Of a DNA stretch of 25,538 bases, positions 6,869-12,270 are shown piece after piece. The notes beneath the pieces were generated by a model. It was not told the origin of the DNA and ran no database searches. It saw only the letters and a list, made by a program, of their open reading frames with translations. The stretch covers positions 1-25,538 of the IMG/VR virus record IMGVR_UViG_3300031612_000063; one strand, given 5' to 3'. How positions within the stretch are numbered: position 1 is the stretch's first letter; each line of letters opens with the position of its first letter. The position numbers were made by a program, and so were the translations under genes. Source of the stretch: a virus.

Positions 6869-6957
6869 AAAACTTACAAAAACTATCAATTTTAAAAAAT
6901 TATATATAAAGCCTTGCTAAAAATTGAAAGCCTGCTAACATAACGATTGTAAGTTTT
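6869..6957. promoter_or_regulatory. 11-base inverted repeat flanking the rightward promoter region
   Basis: AAAACTTACAA (6869-6879) and TTGTAAGTTTT (6947-6957) are perfect reverse complements 67 bases apart. They bracket the AT-rich region holding the likely rightward promoter. Both contain the TTGTAA half-site also seen between cro and the repressor, so they may be a second operator pair allowing looping. The 182 bases from 6794 to 6975 hold no gene; apart from these repeats and the promoter candidate I see only AT-rich sequence. Confidence 0.5.
6914..6941 (+). promoter_or_regulatory. Candidate rightward early promoter
   Basis: TTGCTA (6914-6919) and TAACAT (6936-6941) are 16 bases apart, an acceptable sigma-70 match. 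They lie about 35 bases before the ATG of the first rightward gene, next to a TTGTAAG operator-like half-site just downstream. The AT-rich surroundings offer other weak matches, so the exact promoter is uncertain. Confidence 0.4.
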
Positions 6958-6975
6958 TGTTAAAAAGGAAAGAAA

Positions 6976-7314
6976 ATGAACTCAATTAACCATTGCCATG
7001 TAACCGCACAAGTTAACGCACACACAGACTCAATCGATCTTCCTGACTTTATCTTAACTGACGCAATTGCTGAGATCACGCAAGAGTTGCTAGACCACGG
7101 CTTAATCATTATTGCAGGTGAAGAGATTCATGTAATGGATCTTTACCAATATGGCGATCAAGACGACCAAGCCAATTTAATTTTTATGACGAGGCGCGAC
7201 CCTGAGAACGCTCAAGAATTTTCAACCAAGATCATAAGTGATTGTGCAAAATCCTATTTTGAAGATAACGAGCTAGTTATTACCTACCTTTCCGAAAAGC
7301 ACTCGGAGTATTAA
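6976..7314 (+). CDS. Hypothetical early protein (112 aa)
   Basis: First gene of the rightward operon, with an AAAGGAAAG ribosome site just upstream. The acidic protein (MNSINHCHVTAQVNAHTDSI...) contains a helical stretch (AIAEITQELLDHGLIIIAG) and ends with LSEKHSEY. I recognise no family. Position in front of recombination genes suggests an early accessory role such as host nuclease inhibition, but no sequence motif supports that. Confidence 0.75.
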   Translation: MNSINHCHVTAQVNAHTDSIDLPDFILTDAIAEITQELLDHGLIIIAGEEIHVMDLYQYGDQDDQANLIFMTRRDPENAQEFSTKIISDCAKSYFEDNELVITYLSEKHSEY

Positions 7315-7316
7315 CC

Positions 7317-7406
7317 ATGACTAAAGAGACTTTAATCATTAACACCATCGGATGCGTGATTTGGGCTGTTTGCTCAATCTGGTTTTGGATAGGTTTAACA
7401 GCATGA
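7317..7406 (+). CDS. 29-aa single-span membrane peptide
   Basis: The ATG at 7317 starts two bases after the previous stop. It encodes MTKETLIINTIGCVIWAVCS followed by IWFWIGLTA. A hydrophobic segment of about 20 residues follows a short charged head, so a single membrane helix is likely. Its stop overlaps the next ATG by 4 bases (ATGA). It is too short for most gene finders. The coupled arrangement on both sides argues that it is real. Confidence 0.55.
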   Translation: MTKETLIINTIGCVIWAVCSIWFWIGLTA

Positions 7407-7471
7407 GCCGGGCAACAATTAATGTTTGGCTGTTTGTAATTGTATTAATTTTATCGGGAGTAGAGATATGA
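7403..7471 (+). CDS. 22-aa single-span membrane peptide
   Basis: The ATG at 7403 overlaps the preceding stop (ATGA), and its own TGA overlaps the next gene's ATG at 7468 (ATGA again). The peptide is MSRATINVWLFVIVLILSGV followed by EI, almost entirely a membrane helix behind a small polar head. With its neighbour it makes two consecutive tiny membrane peptides in one coupled chain. The function is unknown; candidates include a small membrane effector or superinfection factor. Confidence 0.5.
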   Translation: MSRATINVWLFVIVLILSGVEI

Positions 7472-7647
7472 ATATTGAAAAGAAAAAGTTTTTAGCTAAA
7501 CAAAAAGCAGATCTTGATTGGCAAAAAGTAGGAGGCAATGAAAACCCCTACTTGGCAGATAGAGAGCCAGAAGCGCGACAGGCTTATGATGATCGCTTTA
7601 ATCAAATAGCATTTGAAATGGATTTTTTTCATGGGAGAACTGTTTAG
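7468..7647 (+). CDS. Hypothetical early protein (59 aa)
   Basis: The frame is open from 7426, but the ATG at 7468 has GGAG 7 bases upstream and an ATGA overlap with the 22-aa peptide. The product is charged and helical (MNIEKKKFLAKQKADLDWQKVGG, then a REPEARQAYDDRFNQIAFEMDF segment). No family is recognised. It directly precedes the Rad52-like gene with no gap, so it may be a recombination accessory. Confidence 0.7.
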   Translation: MNIEKKKFLAKQKADLDWQKVGGNENPYLADREPEARQAYDDRFNQIAFEMDFFHGRTV

Positions 7648-8226
7648 ATGGATATTTTAAACCTTTTGTATATGCCGTTTACCAAAGCCGAAGTTGATTT
7701 TAGACAAGGCAGTGGCGGCAAAAGATTAGCTTACATTGACGCTCGAACAGTAATGAAAAGGCTTGATGATGTTATGGGTATTGATGGTTGGCAAGATTCT
7801 TATAAGTCTATTGAGAATAGAACAATCTGTGAACTTTCATTAAAGATTAATGGCGTTTGGATTACCAAGTCTGATGGGGCTGGCGACACTAAAATTGAAG
7901 GCGCTAAGGGCGGTATTTCAGATTCATTTAAACGTGCGGCTGTAAAATTTGGCATTGGTCGATACTTATATTATTTACCAAAGGACGTAAATTCTTTTGA
8001 CCAAATGCCTACTTGGGCACTGCAAAGCACAAAAAGAATAGATAAAGAGCTAATGCAAAGGGTCTTAATGGCATTAATAGAAGCCATTGAATCCGATGAT
8101 TCAGTGCAAGCTAAAGACGCATTAGAAGGTCTTTCTGAGCGTGAACAAAGTTTTATTTGGAGCATAACTAACAGTAAACAAAAATCAGCAGTTCATTCAT
8201 TAACATTTGAAGAGGTAGCAGCATGA
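7648..8226 (+). CDS. Rad52-family single-strand annealing protein
   Basis: It anneals complementary single strands during phage recombination, the role Red-beta, RecT or Erf fill elsewhere. The conserved core is clear. IDARTVMKRLDDVMGIDGWQ (30-49) is followed by CELSLKINGVWITKSDGAGD (61-80), then IEGAKGGISDSFKRAAVKFG (83-102) and IGRYLYYLP (103-111). This is the Rad52/Rad22 DNA-binding fold as found in phages. The C-terminal 80 residues are variable and acidic, perhaps a protein contact. At 192 aa it is typical. Its stop overlaps the next gene (ATGA), an SSB-like protein that is its natural partner. No exonuclease is seen next to it in the window. Confidence 0.85.
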   Translation: MDILNLLYMPFTKAEVDFRQGSGGKRLAYIDARTVMKRLDDVMGIDGWQDSYKSIENRTICELSLKINGVWITKSDGAGDTKIEGAKGGISDSFKRAAVKFGIGRYLYYLPKDVNSFDQMPTWALQSTKRIDKELMQRVLMALIEAIESDDSVQAKDALEGLSEREQSFIWSITNSKQKSAVHSLTFEEVAA

Positions 8227-8540
8227 GTCAGTTTGACAATAATAACACCGGGGCTTTATTCAGAAATACACGCAAAGATACTGATCGACACCCTGATTAC
8301 AACGGAAATTGTGAAATAAATGGTGTCCATATGTGGATGTCTGCATGGCTTAAAACTAGCAAAAATGGGCAAAAGTTTATGTCATTTAGTTTTAACCCAA
8401 AAGAAAATCAGCCACATCAACAGCCACCGCAGCAGTCAACACAAATGGCTCAAGCTAAGGAAAATGCTATAGCTGAATGGGACAAAAGCCCAAGCAAAGG
8501 AGATGGGGATGGTTTTGGTGATGATGATATTCCATTTTAG
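8223..8540 (+). CDS. DUF736-like/ssDNA-binding protein with SSB-type acidic tip
   Basis: Residues 1-60 (NTGALFRNTRKDTDRHPDYN, then MWMSAWLKTSKNGQKFMSFS) match the compact DUF736-like domain found in phages. A Gln/Pro-rich flexible linker (61-80) and an acidic tail follow, ending in DDDIPF. That C-terminal tip is the hallmark of bacterial SSB, where it docks partner enzymes. The arrangement suggests a small phage ssDNA-binding protein working with the coupled Rad52-like annealase. Binding itself is inferred. Confidence 0.7.
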   Translation: MSQFDNNNTGALFRNTRKDTDRHPDYNGNCEINGVHMWMSAWLKTSKNGQKFMSFSFNPKENQPHQQPPQQSTQMAQAKENAIAEWDKSPSKGDGDGFGDDDIPF

Positions 8541-8548
8541 GAGGCGTT

Positions 8549-8737
8549 ATGAAATCTCAAATTGGTTACAGCATTAATGATAAGACTAAGGTTGGTTACA
8601 ACATTAATGAATTAAACCGGGCTAATAACGACATTGACGCTGACATTTGCACAGATTGTGGAATGTCAGTTGACGATGAAGATTTTACTTGGCATCACCC
8701 GGAAGCCATGAGTGATGAAGAAATGGGGTTAGCATGA
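8549..8737 (+). CDS. Small hypothetical protein (62 aa)
   Basis: A strong GGAGG ribosome site precedes the ATG. Near the N-terminus a short repeat is visible (IGYSINDKTK then VGYNINELNR). The middle holds a C-x2-C pair (DICTDCGM) and HH further on, which could bind one metal ion but is incomplete for a zinc finger. The tail is acidic (MSDEEMGLA). Not recognised. It overlaps the following gene by 4 bases. Confidence 0.7.
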   Translation: MKSQIGYSINDKTKVGYNINELNRANNDIDADICTDCGMSVDDEDFTWHHPEAMSDEEMGLA

Positions 8738-8928
8738 ATACTAAACTGCAAGTACAAGTTCCTGTGCCTATAACAATGTTGTCTGACGAGGATATAGTTG
8801 CAGAAATAAACAGGAGAAATCTTTTAATTAAATTTGCTCGTAAGCCTGCAAAGGCTAAAGAATCAAAACCGAAAGATTGGGTTAAATTGGGATTAAGCCC
8901 TAGCACTATTGTTGAAGATTGGAATTGA
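8734..8928 (+). CDS. Small hypothetical protein (64 aa)
   Basis: Begins MNTKLQVQVPVPITMLSDED, with a basic central helix (AEINRRNLLIKFARKPAKAKES) and an acidic end. ATGA overlap with the preceding gene. I recognise no family. Its position just before the excisionase is common for short accessory genes of integration modules. Confidence 0.65.
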   Translation: MNTKLQVQVPVPITMLSDEDIVAEINRRNLLIKFARKPAKAKESKPKDWVKLGLSPSTIVEDWN

Positions 8929-8938
8929 AGGGGATAGT

Positions 8939-9217
8939 ATGCTGGATCGTGTATTAATTAAAAAGTTTTGTGAGCAGTCAGGTTATAGTTATACGGCTGT
9001 TTACAAGAAATGTGTGACCGGGGTATTTACTGAGGGAAAAGAGTTTTTCCGCGCCCCCGATAACCATATCTTTATAAGCAAGTCGGGGTTTGACAAATGG
9101 GTAGCAAGTACGTTGGAATCAAAGCAAGGGCAGAATCTTCGATTGAAATCGGCTTCTCGTATAAGGGCTTATGGAGGCGCGAAACAATCCGCCTCAAACC
9201 TACAGCCGCTAACTTAA
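8939..9217 (+). CDS. Excisionase-like protein
   Basis: A 92-aa basic protein. LIKKFCEQSGYSYTAVYKKC and the following EGKEFFRAPDNHIFISKSGF resemble the winged-helix fold of small phage excisionases (MerR-like). Its place directly before the integrase supports this. The open frame extends to 8909, but the ATG at 8939 has AGGGGA 5 bases upstream. The reading frame overlaps the integrase gene by 121 bases in a different frame, which is longer than the usual few bases. Its C-terminal 40 residues are therefore constrained by the integrase N-terminus. Confidence 0.65.
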   Translation: MLDRVLIKKFCEQSGYSYTAVYKKCVTGVFTEGKEFFRAPDNHIFISKSGFDKWVASTLESKQGQNLRLKSASRIRAYGGAKQSASNLQPLT

Positions 9218-10302
9218 AACGTGCTGCCAACCACCGAGCGTCAATCCTACATGAGATTGACCTTGGTACTTTTAACTATGCGTTAGTCTTCCCCGAATCC
9301 CCTAACCTACATTTATTTGCCTCCGTAGAAGCTGACACAACTATAGAAGAAGTGTTAAAGAAATGGTACAAAGTTAAAGCCCCTCAATGCCATTCATCCA
9401 CGTTAGATGGATACCGAAAAATAGTCTTTAATCAATTAATCCCTCAGTTTGGTCATATTTCTGTGCATGAGTTTCGCGCTCACCACATGAGAGATTGGAT
9501 TATTAGTTGTACAAAAATGGGAAACAAGAGGATTCGGAATGTGGTATCTCCACTTCGTTGCGCTTTATCTCTTGCCGTTACAGACCAAGTAATTGAGAAA
9601 AACCATTTGCACCTATTTGTTTATGCCCGGTTAGAAACTGCCGCGCAAATAAAAGCTAGGGGCAAAAAACTTGATCCGTTTAACTTAGAAGAAATGAACC
9701 TAATTTTTGATACGGCAACAGGGCAAGAGCATAATTTATTTAAAACGGCTTTTTGGTCAGGCATGAGAACCAGCGAGTTATGCGCTTTACTGTGGGAAGA
9801 TATTGATTTTGTCATGGGTACTATTAAGGTGGATAAAGGTTTAACTATGGCGGCTGATGAAGCCGAGCCGCCTAAGACTATTGCCGGGGAAAGATTAATT
9901 AAAATGCTGCCTCAAGCAAGGAAAGCATTACTAGCCCAAAAAGAACATACTTTTTTAAATGGTCAAGAAGTATTTCACGACTCTTTGCATGGCAAGCCTT
10001 GGGTTGGTGATCAACCAATTCGTAAACGCTGGACTACTATTTTACGCAAAGCAGGGGTTCGTTATCGCAGACCATACCAAACAAGACACACCTACGCGTC
10101 CATGATGTTAACGTCTGGAGAAGAGTTAGGCTGGTTTAGCCGACAGCTAGGTCATAAGAATGTTAACGTCACTACTAGCATTTACGCACAATGGATAGAA
10201 TTAGCAGGCCATGATGGTGGAAGCTTAATAGATGCTAAATTCGGGGACGGGGGTTCGATTCCCCAAGTGGGAACTGAACCAATAAAGTTGATTAAAAAGT
10301 GA
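9097..10302 (+). CDS. int: Tyrosine-type site-specific integrase
   Basis: It recombines attP with attB and, with the excisionase, reverses the reaction. The N-terminal 70 residues (SKYVGIKARAESSIEIGFSY, then ETIRLKPTAANLKRAANHRA) form the arm-site-binding DUF3596 domain. A core-binding SAM-like domain spans about 80-165. The catalytic domain carries R224 (SGMRTSEL), probably K260 (PPKT), R330-H331 (QTRHTYAS), H353 (LGHKNV) and nucleophile Y363 (SIYAQW). Start 9097 is fixed by this domain even though it lies inside the excisionase frame. The last codons overlap a 19-base copy of the att T-arm sequence. Length is normal at 401 aa. Confidence 0.95.
   Translation: MGSKYVGIKARAESSIEIGFSYKGLWRRETIRLKPTAANLKRAANHRASILHEIDLGTFNYALVFPESPNLHLFASVEADTTIEEVLKKWYKVKAPQCHSSTLDGYRKIVFNQLIPQFGHISVHEFRAHHMRDWIISCTKMGNKRIRNVVSPLRCALSLAVTDQVIEKNHLHLFVYARLETAAQIKARGKKLDPFNLEEMNLIFDTATGQEHNLFKTAFWSGMRTSELCALLWEDIDFVMGTIKVDKGLTMAADEAEPPKTIAGERLIKMLPQARKALLAQKEHTFLNGQEVFHDSLHGKPWVGDQPIRKRWTTILRKAGVRYRRPYQTRHTYASMMLTSGEELGWFSRQLGHKNVNVTTSIYAQWIELAGHDGGSLIDAKFGDGGSIPQVGTEPIKLIKK
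10246..10264 (+). repeat. Second copy of the att T-arm sequence inside the integrase 3' end
   Basis: GACGGGGGTTCGATTCCCC matches 18 of 19 bases of GACGGGGGTTCGACTCCCC at 10381-10399, exactly 135 bases downstream. This copy is coding (GDGGSIP in the integrase tail) and lacks the CATCTCCACCA that follows in the main copy. It may be a relic of an earlier attachment site or a decoy core site. Confidence 0.6.
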
Positions 10303-10380
10303 TCAATTATGGTATAAAATTGGTACATATTACACAACCACTACACAGTGAGTTTGTAAGTCATTGATTCATATAACATA

Positions 10381-10411
10381 GACGGGGGTTCGACTCCCCC
10401 CATCTCCACCA
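10381..10411 (+). other. attP core: 3' end of tmRNA (ssrA) or a tRNA
   Basis: The sequence has the shape of a T-arm plus 3' acceptor. GGGGG-TTCGACT-CCCCC is a perfect 5-base stem and 7-base loop, followed by CATCTCC, discriminator A and encoded CCA. No D-arm or anticodon arm lies upstream, so this is only the 3' end, as carried by phages that integrate into tmRNA or tRNA genes. The ending resembles bacterial tmRNA (CTCCACCA), so ssrA is my first choice. Phage genes lie on both sides, so it is attP, not attL or attR. Confidence 0.75.
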
Positions 10412-10428
10412 CATAGCAGTATTAAAAG

Positions 10429-10466
10429 GCAGCGTTTTCAATTACTTGAGAGCGTTGCTTTTTTTT
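10429..10466 (+). terminator. Intrinsic terminator downstream of attP
   Basis: A 13-pair stem (10429-10441 with 10446-10458, three G-U pairs) closes over a TTAC loop and is followed by eight T residues. It would stop the int transcript. After integration it would sit just behind the restored tmRNA/tRNA 3' end and could terminate that gene. Confidence 0.8.
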
Positions 10467-10611
10467 GTTGTGTAATAAAGTAGCGCTCAATAGTACACAA
10501 TTGCTCTGATAACTACACAGAATACTACACAAGATTGTAATATTGAAAAAAAATATAATTATTTTACAATGGTCTTAACTGGGTTAATCTGAGTTGTTTA
10601 GAGCCACCTAT

Positions 10612-10638
10612 AAAAAAGCCCTCATTGATCAGGAGGGC
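10612..10638 (-). terminator. Intrinsic terminator of the late (tail/lysis) operon
   Basis: On the minus strand GCCCTC pairs with GAGGGC across a 9-base loop (containing TGATCA) and is followed by TTTTTTA. It lies about 30 bases after the holin stop and ends the long leftward late transcript. Confidence 0.8.
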
Positions 10639-10666
10639 AAGGCTAGGGAGCACTAGCAGGGGAACC

Positions 10667-11020
10667 TTATTTCTTTTTCATTACACTTTCGGCTAACCCG
10701 CCTCCGAAGTAAAACATGACTATTGTTAACATAATCCAATCAATCTGAAACTCTTGGAGGATGCTTTTTACTGCTGCAACGTCTTTGTCCAAGAACATCA
10801 TCACAATTACTAGCACATAGGTTGAGATGTAAGTCACAGCAAATAGGGTGGCTAGTATGCGTTGAGCGATCTTGAAGGGAGCGTAAGCACTCATTAAGTC
10901 AGTTTTAGCCTTGGTCTTGGCTTCAACCATTTCAACGTCAGAGGTGTGGAATGAATCAATTAAATCCATGCCCTTACTTATAACGTCACTACTGCCAAAA
11001 ATCGTGCTTAGAACACCCAT
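10667..11020 (-). CDS. Holin (GTA_holin_3TM-like)
   Basis: A 117-aa membrane protein. An amphipathic N-terminus with an acidic/lysine helix (about 20-48) precedes a strong hydrophobic segment (IAQRILATLFAVTYISTYVL, 51-70, extending to about 76). A second hydrophobic segment lies at about 94-110 (DWIMLTIVMFYFGGGLAE), and the tail is basic (MKKK). The C-terminal F-x-F/Y-G-G pattern is seen in the GTA_holin_3TM family. Its position directly behind the endolysin supports a pore-forming role that releases the enzyme to the periplasm. No clear ribosome site is seen; translation may follow from the endolysin, which ends two bases before. Confidence 0.75.
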   Translation of the reverse strand: MGVLSTIFGSSDVISKGMDLIDSFHTSDVEMVEAKTKAKTDLMSAYAPFKIAQRILATLFAVTYISTYVLVIVMMFLDKDVAAVKSILQEFQIDWIMLTIVMFYFGGGLAESVMKKK

Positions 11021-11022
11021 AA

Positions 11023-11412
11023 TTAGTCAACAACCTGAAAGTGAGGAAGGTCTTGCCATGACCGCCAGAGGCCAGCCCACTGTAGCTCTGTTCCTAACTG
11101 GCTGGCACTCTGCAACATAGCAGTGGCGATTGTGGTAAGGTGAAGGGTGTCCCAACTGGCCTTTCCATCAACGTAAGCGAACACATCGAGGGCTTTGCCA
11201 GTTTGGTGATATGACTTGTTAGTTGACCCGTCACACTTAGATTTGCCAGAGGCGTACAGTTCAGCTTGGTCTTGGGTACTGCGAAAGCCGCCAGTAGAGG
11301 GGATACCAAAATCAATAGGGCTAAGTTTAATCGCAAGCTCTGCAATGTCAATGAGCCTATCATCTATACCCTCCATATTTTTCATACTGTTTGTGCCTAA
11401 CTGAAACGTCAT
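11023..11412 (-). CDS. Endolysin, M15-family L-Ala-D-Glu/D-Ala-D-Ala peptidase
   Basis: It cuts peptide cross-bridges in peptidoglycan at the end of infection. The M15 zinc site is complete: SYHQTGKALD gives H69 and D76, and DLPHF gives D121 (likely catalytic acid) and H124. The spacing resembles the phage T5 endolysin. The Gly-Phe-Arg-Ser segment (GGFRSTQDQAELYASGKS, 41-58) is also typical. There is no signal peptide, so export needs a holin. The ATG overlaps the previous stop by one base (TAATG), with GGAGA as ribosome site. Confidence 0.9.
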   Translation of the reverse strand: MTFQLGTNSMKNMEGIDDRLIDIAELAIKLSPIDFGIPSTGGFRSTQDQAELYASGKSKCDGSTNKSYHQTGKALDVFAYVDGKASWDTLHLTTIATAMLQSASQLGTELQWAGLWRSWQDLPHFQVVD

Positions 11413-11630
11413 TAGATTCTCCCCATTACATACGATGAAACGCCACCTAAAGCAGCAGCCAAGATGATTACGCCAGCCGCCATACCCTTGCCCTTTGCTA
11501 GCTGGATCTCTTGAGCAGCTAATCGGTCATTAAGTTTAGCCATTGTTCGCGTCAAAGATTCAACGTCTTTGTTTAACTGAGTAACTGCGCTGACCAATTG
11601 GCCTGCTTCAAAGTCTGGCATACCTGACAT
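11412..11630 (-). CDS. Small coiled-coil, C-terminal-TM protein (lysis accessory?)
   Basis: Residues 12-42 form a probable coiled coil (VSAVTQLNKDVESLTRTMAK and onward), a lysine/glycine turn (AKGKG) follows, and a C-terminal membrane helix (MAAGVIILAAALGGVSSYVM) ends the 72-aa protein. The architecture resembles XhlA-type haemolysin/holin partners encoded beside endolysins. It could be a second holin, an anti-holin or a spanin-like component. Only position and topology support this. Confidence 0.65.
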   Translation of the reverse strand: MSGMPDFEAGQLVSAVTQLNKDVESLTRTMAKLNDRLAAQEIQLAKGKGMAAGVIILAAALGGVSSYVMGRI

Positions 11631-11635
11631 TTGTC

Positions 11636-12088
11636 TTATCTCTCAAAATTAAAAATCATGTAAAGACTTAAAAGTCCGATACCTAATAAACTAACAACAA
11701 TAAACAGTGCAGTTTGTATCTGGCTAATAGTCTCTGCCCATTCGCTGTCTTTTTTTGCTTTAGCTTTAATTGCAGCCTTTGCCGCGTTAGCTCTTTGAAT
11801 ACTTCTTTTATTTTTAAACGCTTGGAAATCTTGCCACATATGAAGCCGAGTTTTTTTCATCAAAAATTCAAGTTGTTTTTCAGCGTTATTCAACTTTTCC
11901 AATTCGTAAAAGGCTTCTAGATCGTTACTAGTACCGCTTGTTTTGTTGACCTCATCTTCTACCTTTTCTTTATGGCTCAGATATGACCCAATTGCCTTAC
12001 CACATTCGGCAATATCTTTGCCGTTTTGCACAGCTTTTTTAATTACCGAGAACGCCACATTAGCAGCCATAACCGATTCTAGGAGCAT
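11636..12088 (-). CDS. Hypothetical phage protein with coiled coil and C-terminal TM (150 aa)
   Basis: The N-terminus (MLLESVMAANVAFSVIKKAVQNG) is amphipathic. A long charged helical region with coiled-coil character follows (about 55-120, including LEKLNNAEKQLEFLMKKTRL and a Lys/Ala-rich stretch). It ends in one clear membrane helix (TALFIVVSLLGIGLLSLYMI). Proteins of this layout recur in podovirus tail/lysis regions without assigned function. A spanin-like or virion role is possible, but no lipobox is present. It overlaps its neighbour by 10 bases. Confidence 0.7.
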   Translation of the reverse strand: MLLESVMAANVAFSVIKKAVQNGKDIAECGKAIGSYLSHKEKVEDEVNKTSGTSNDLEAFYELEKLNNAEKQLEFLMKKTRLHMWQDFQAFKNKRSIQRANAAKAAIKAKAKKDSEWAETISQIQTALFIVVSLLGIGLLSLYMIFNFER

Positions 12089-12270
12089 TTAGCCACCCAG
12101 TGTAAGGTTGATATGAATCTAGGATTCTCATACGCCACCACGCCTGTAACTTTCGCTACGCTGTAACGCTCGGTCACTTCACGCTGGCTTGTCTGCGCTT
12201 CAGCCACAATTGTCTGTCCTACAGGCGCAGGCATAAAGACGGGATACACCTCACCAATCGTTGACCACAT
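12079..12270 (-). CDS. Small hypothetical protein (63 aa)
   Basis: Begins MWSTIGEVYPVFMPAPVGQT, with a predicted beta-rich middle (VTERYSVAKVTGVVAYENP) and an end close to the next gene's start. Its ATG directly follows the stop of the 32-aa protein, so it is probably coupled. No family is recognised. Beta-strand content and position suggest a minor structural or tail accessory protein, but the evidence is thin. Confidence 0.55.
   Translation of the reverse strand: MWSTIGEVYPVFMPAPVGQTIVAEAQTSQREVTERYSVAKVTGVVAYENPRFISTLHWVAKCS

Larger units (their letters stand above)
10328..10532. repeat. Arm-type integrase binding sites flanking attP (P and P' arms)
   Basis: Short related repeats surround the att core. 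TATTACACAA (10328-10337) and ACTACACAG (10340-10348) lie to the left. TTGTGTAATA, an exact inverted copy of the first, lies at 10468-10477. TAGTACACAA (10491-10500), ACTACACAG (10512-10520) and ACTACACAA (10524-10532) lie to the right. All share TACACA. Repeats on both sides of the core are what DUF3596-type integrase N-terminal domains bind. Assignment of binding is inference. The 364 bases between the integrase stop and the holin gene hold only these sites, the core and two terminators. Confidence 0.6.

Noticed and set aside
10340-10411. A complete tRNA gene ending at the att core
   Set aside because: Only the T-arm and 3' acceptor are present; upstream sequence does not fold into D and anticodon arms and lacks the matching 5' acceptor.
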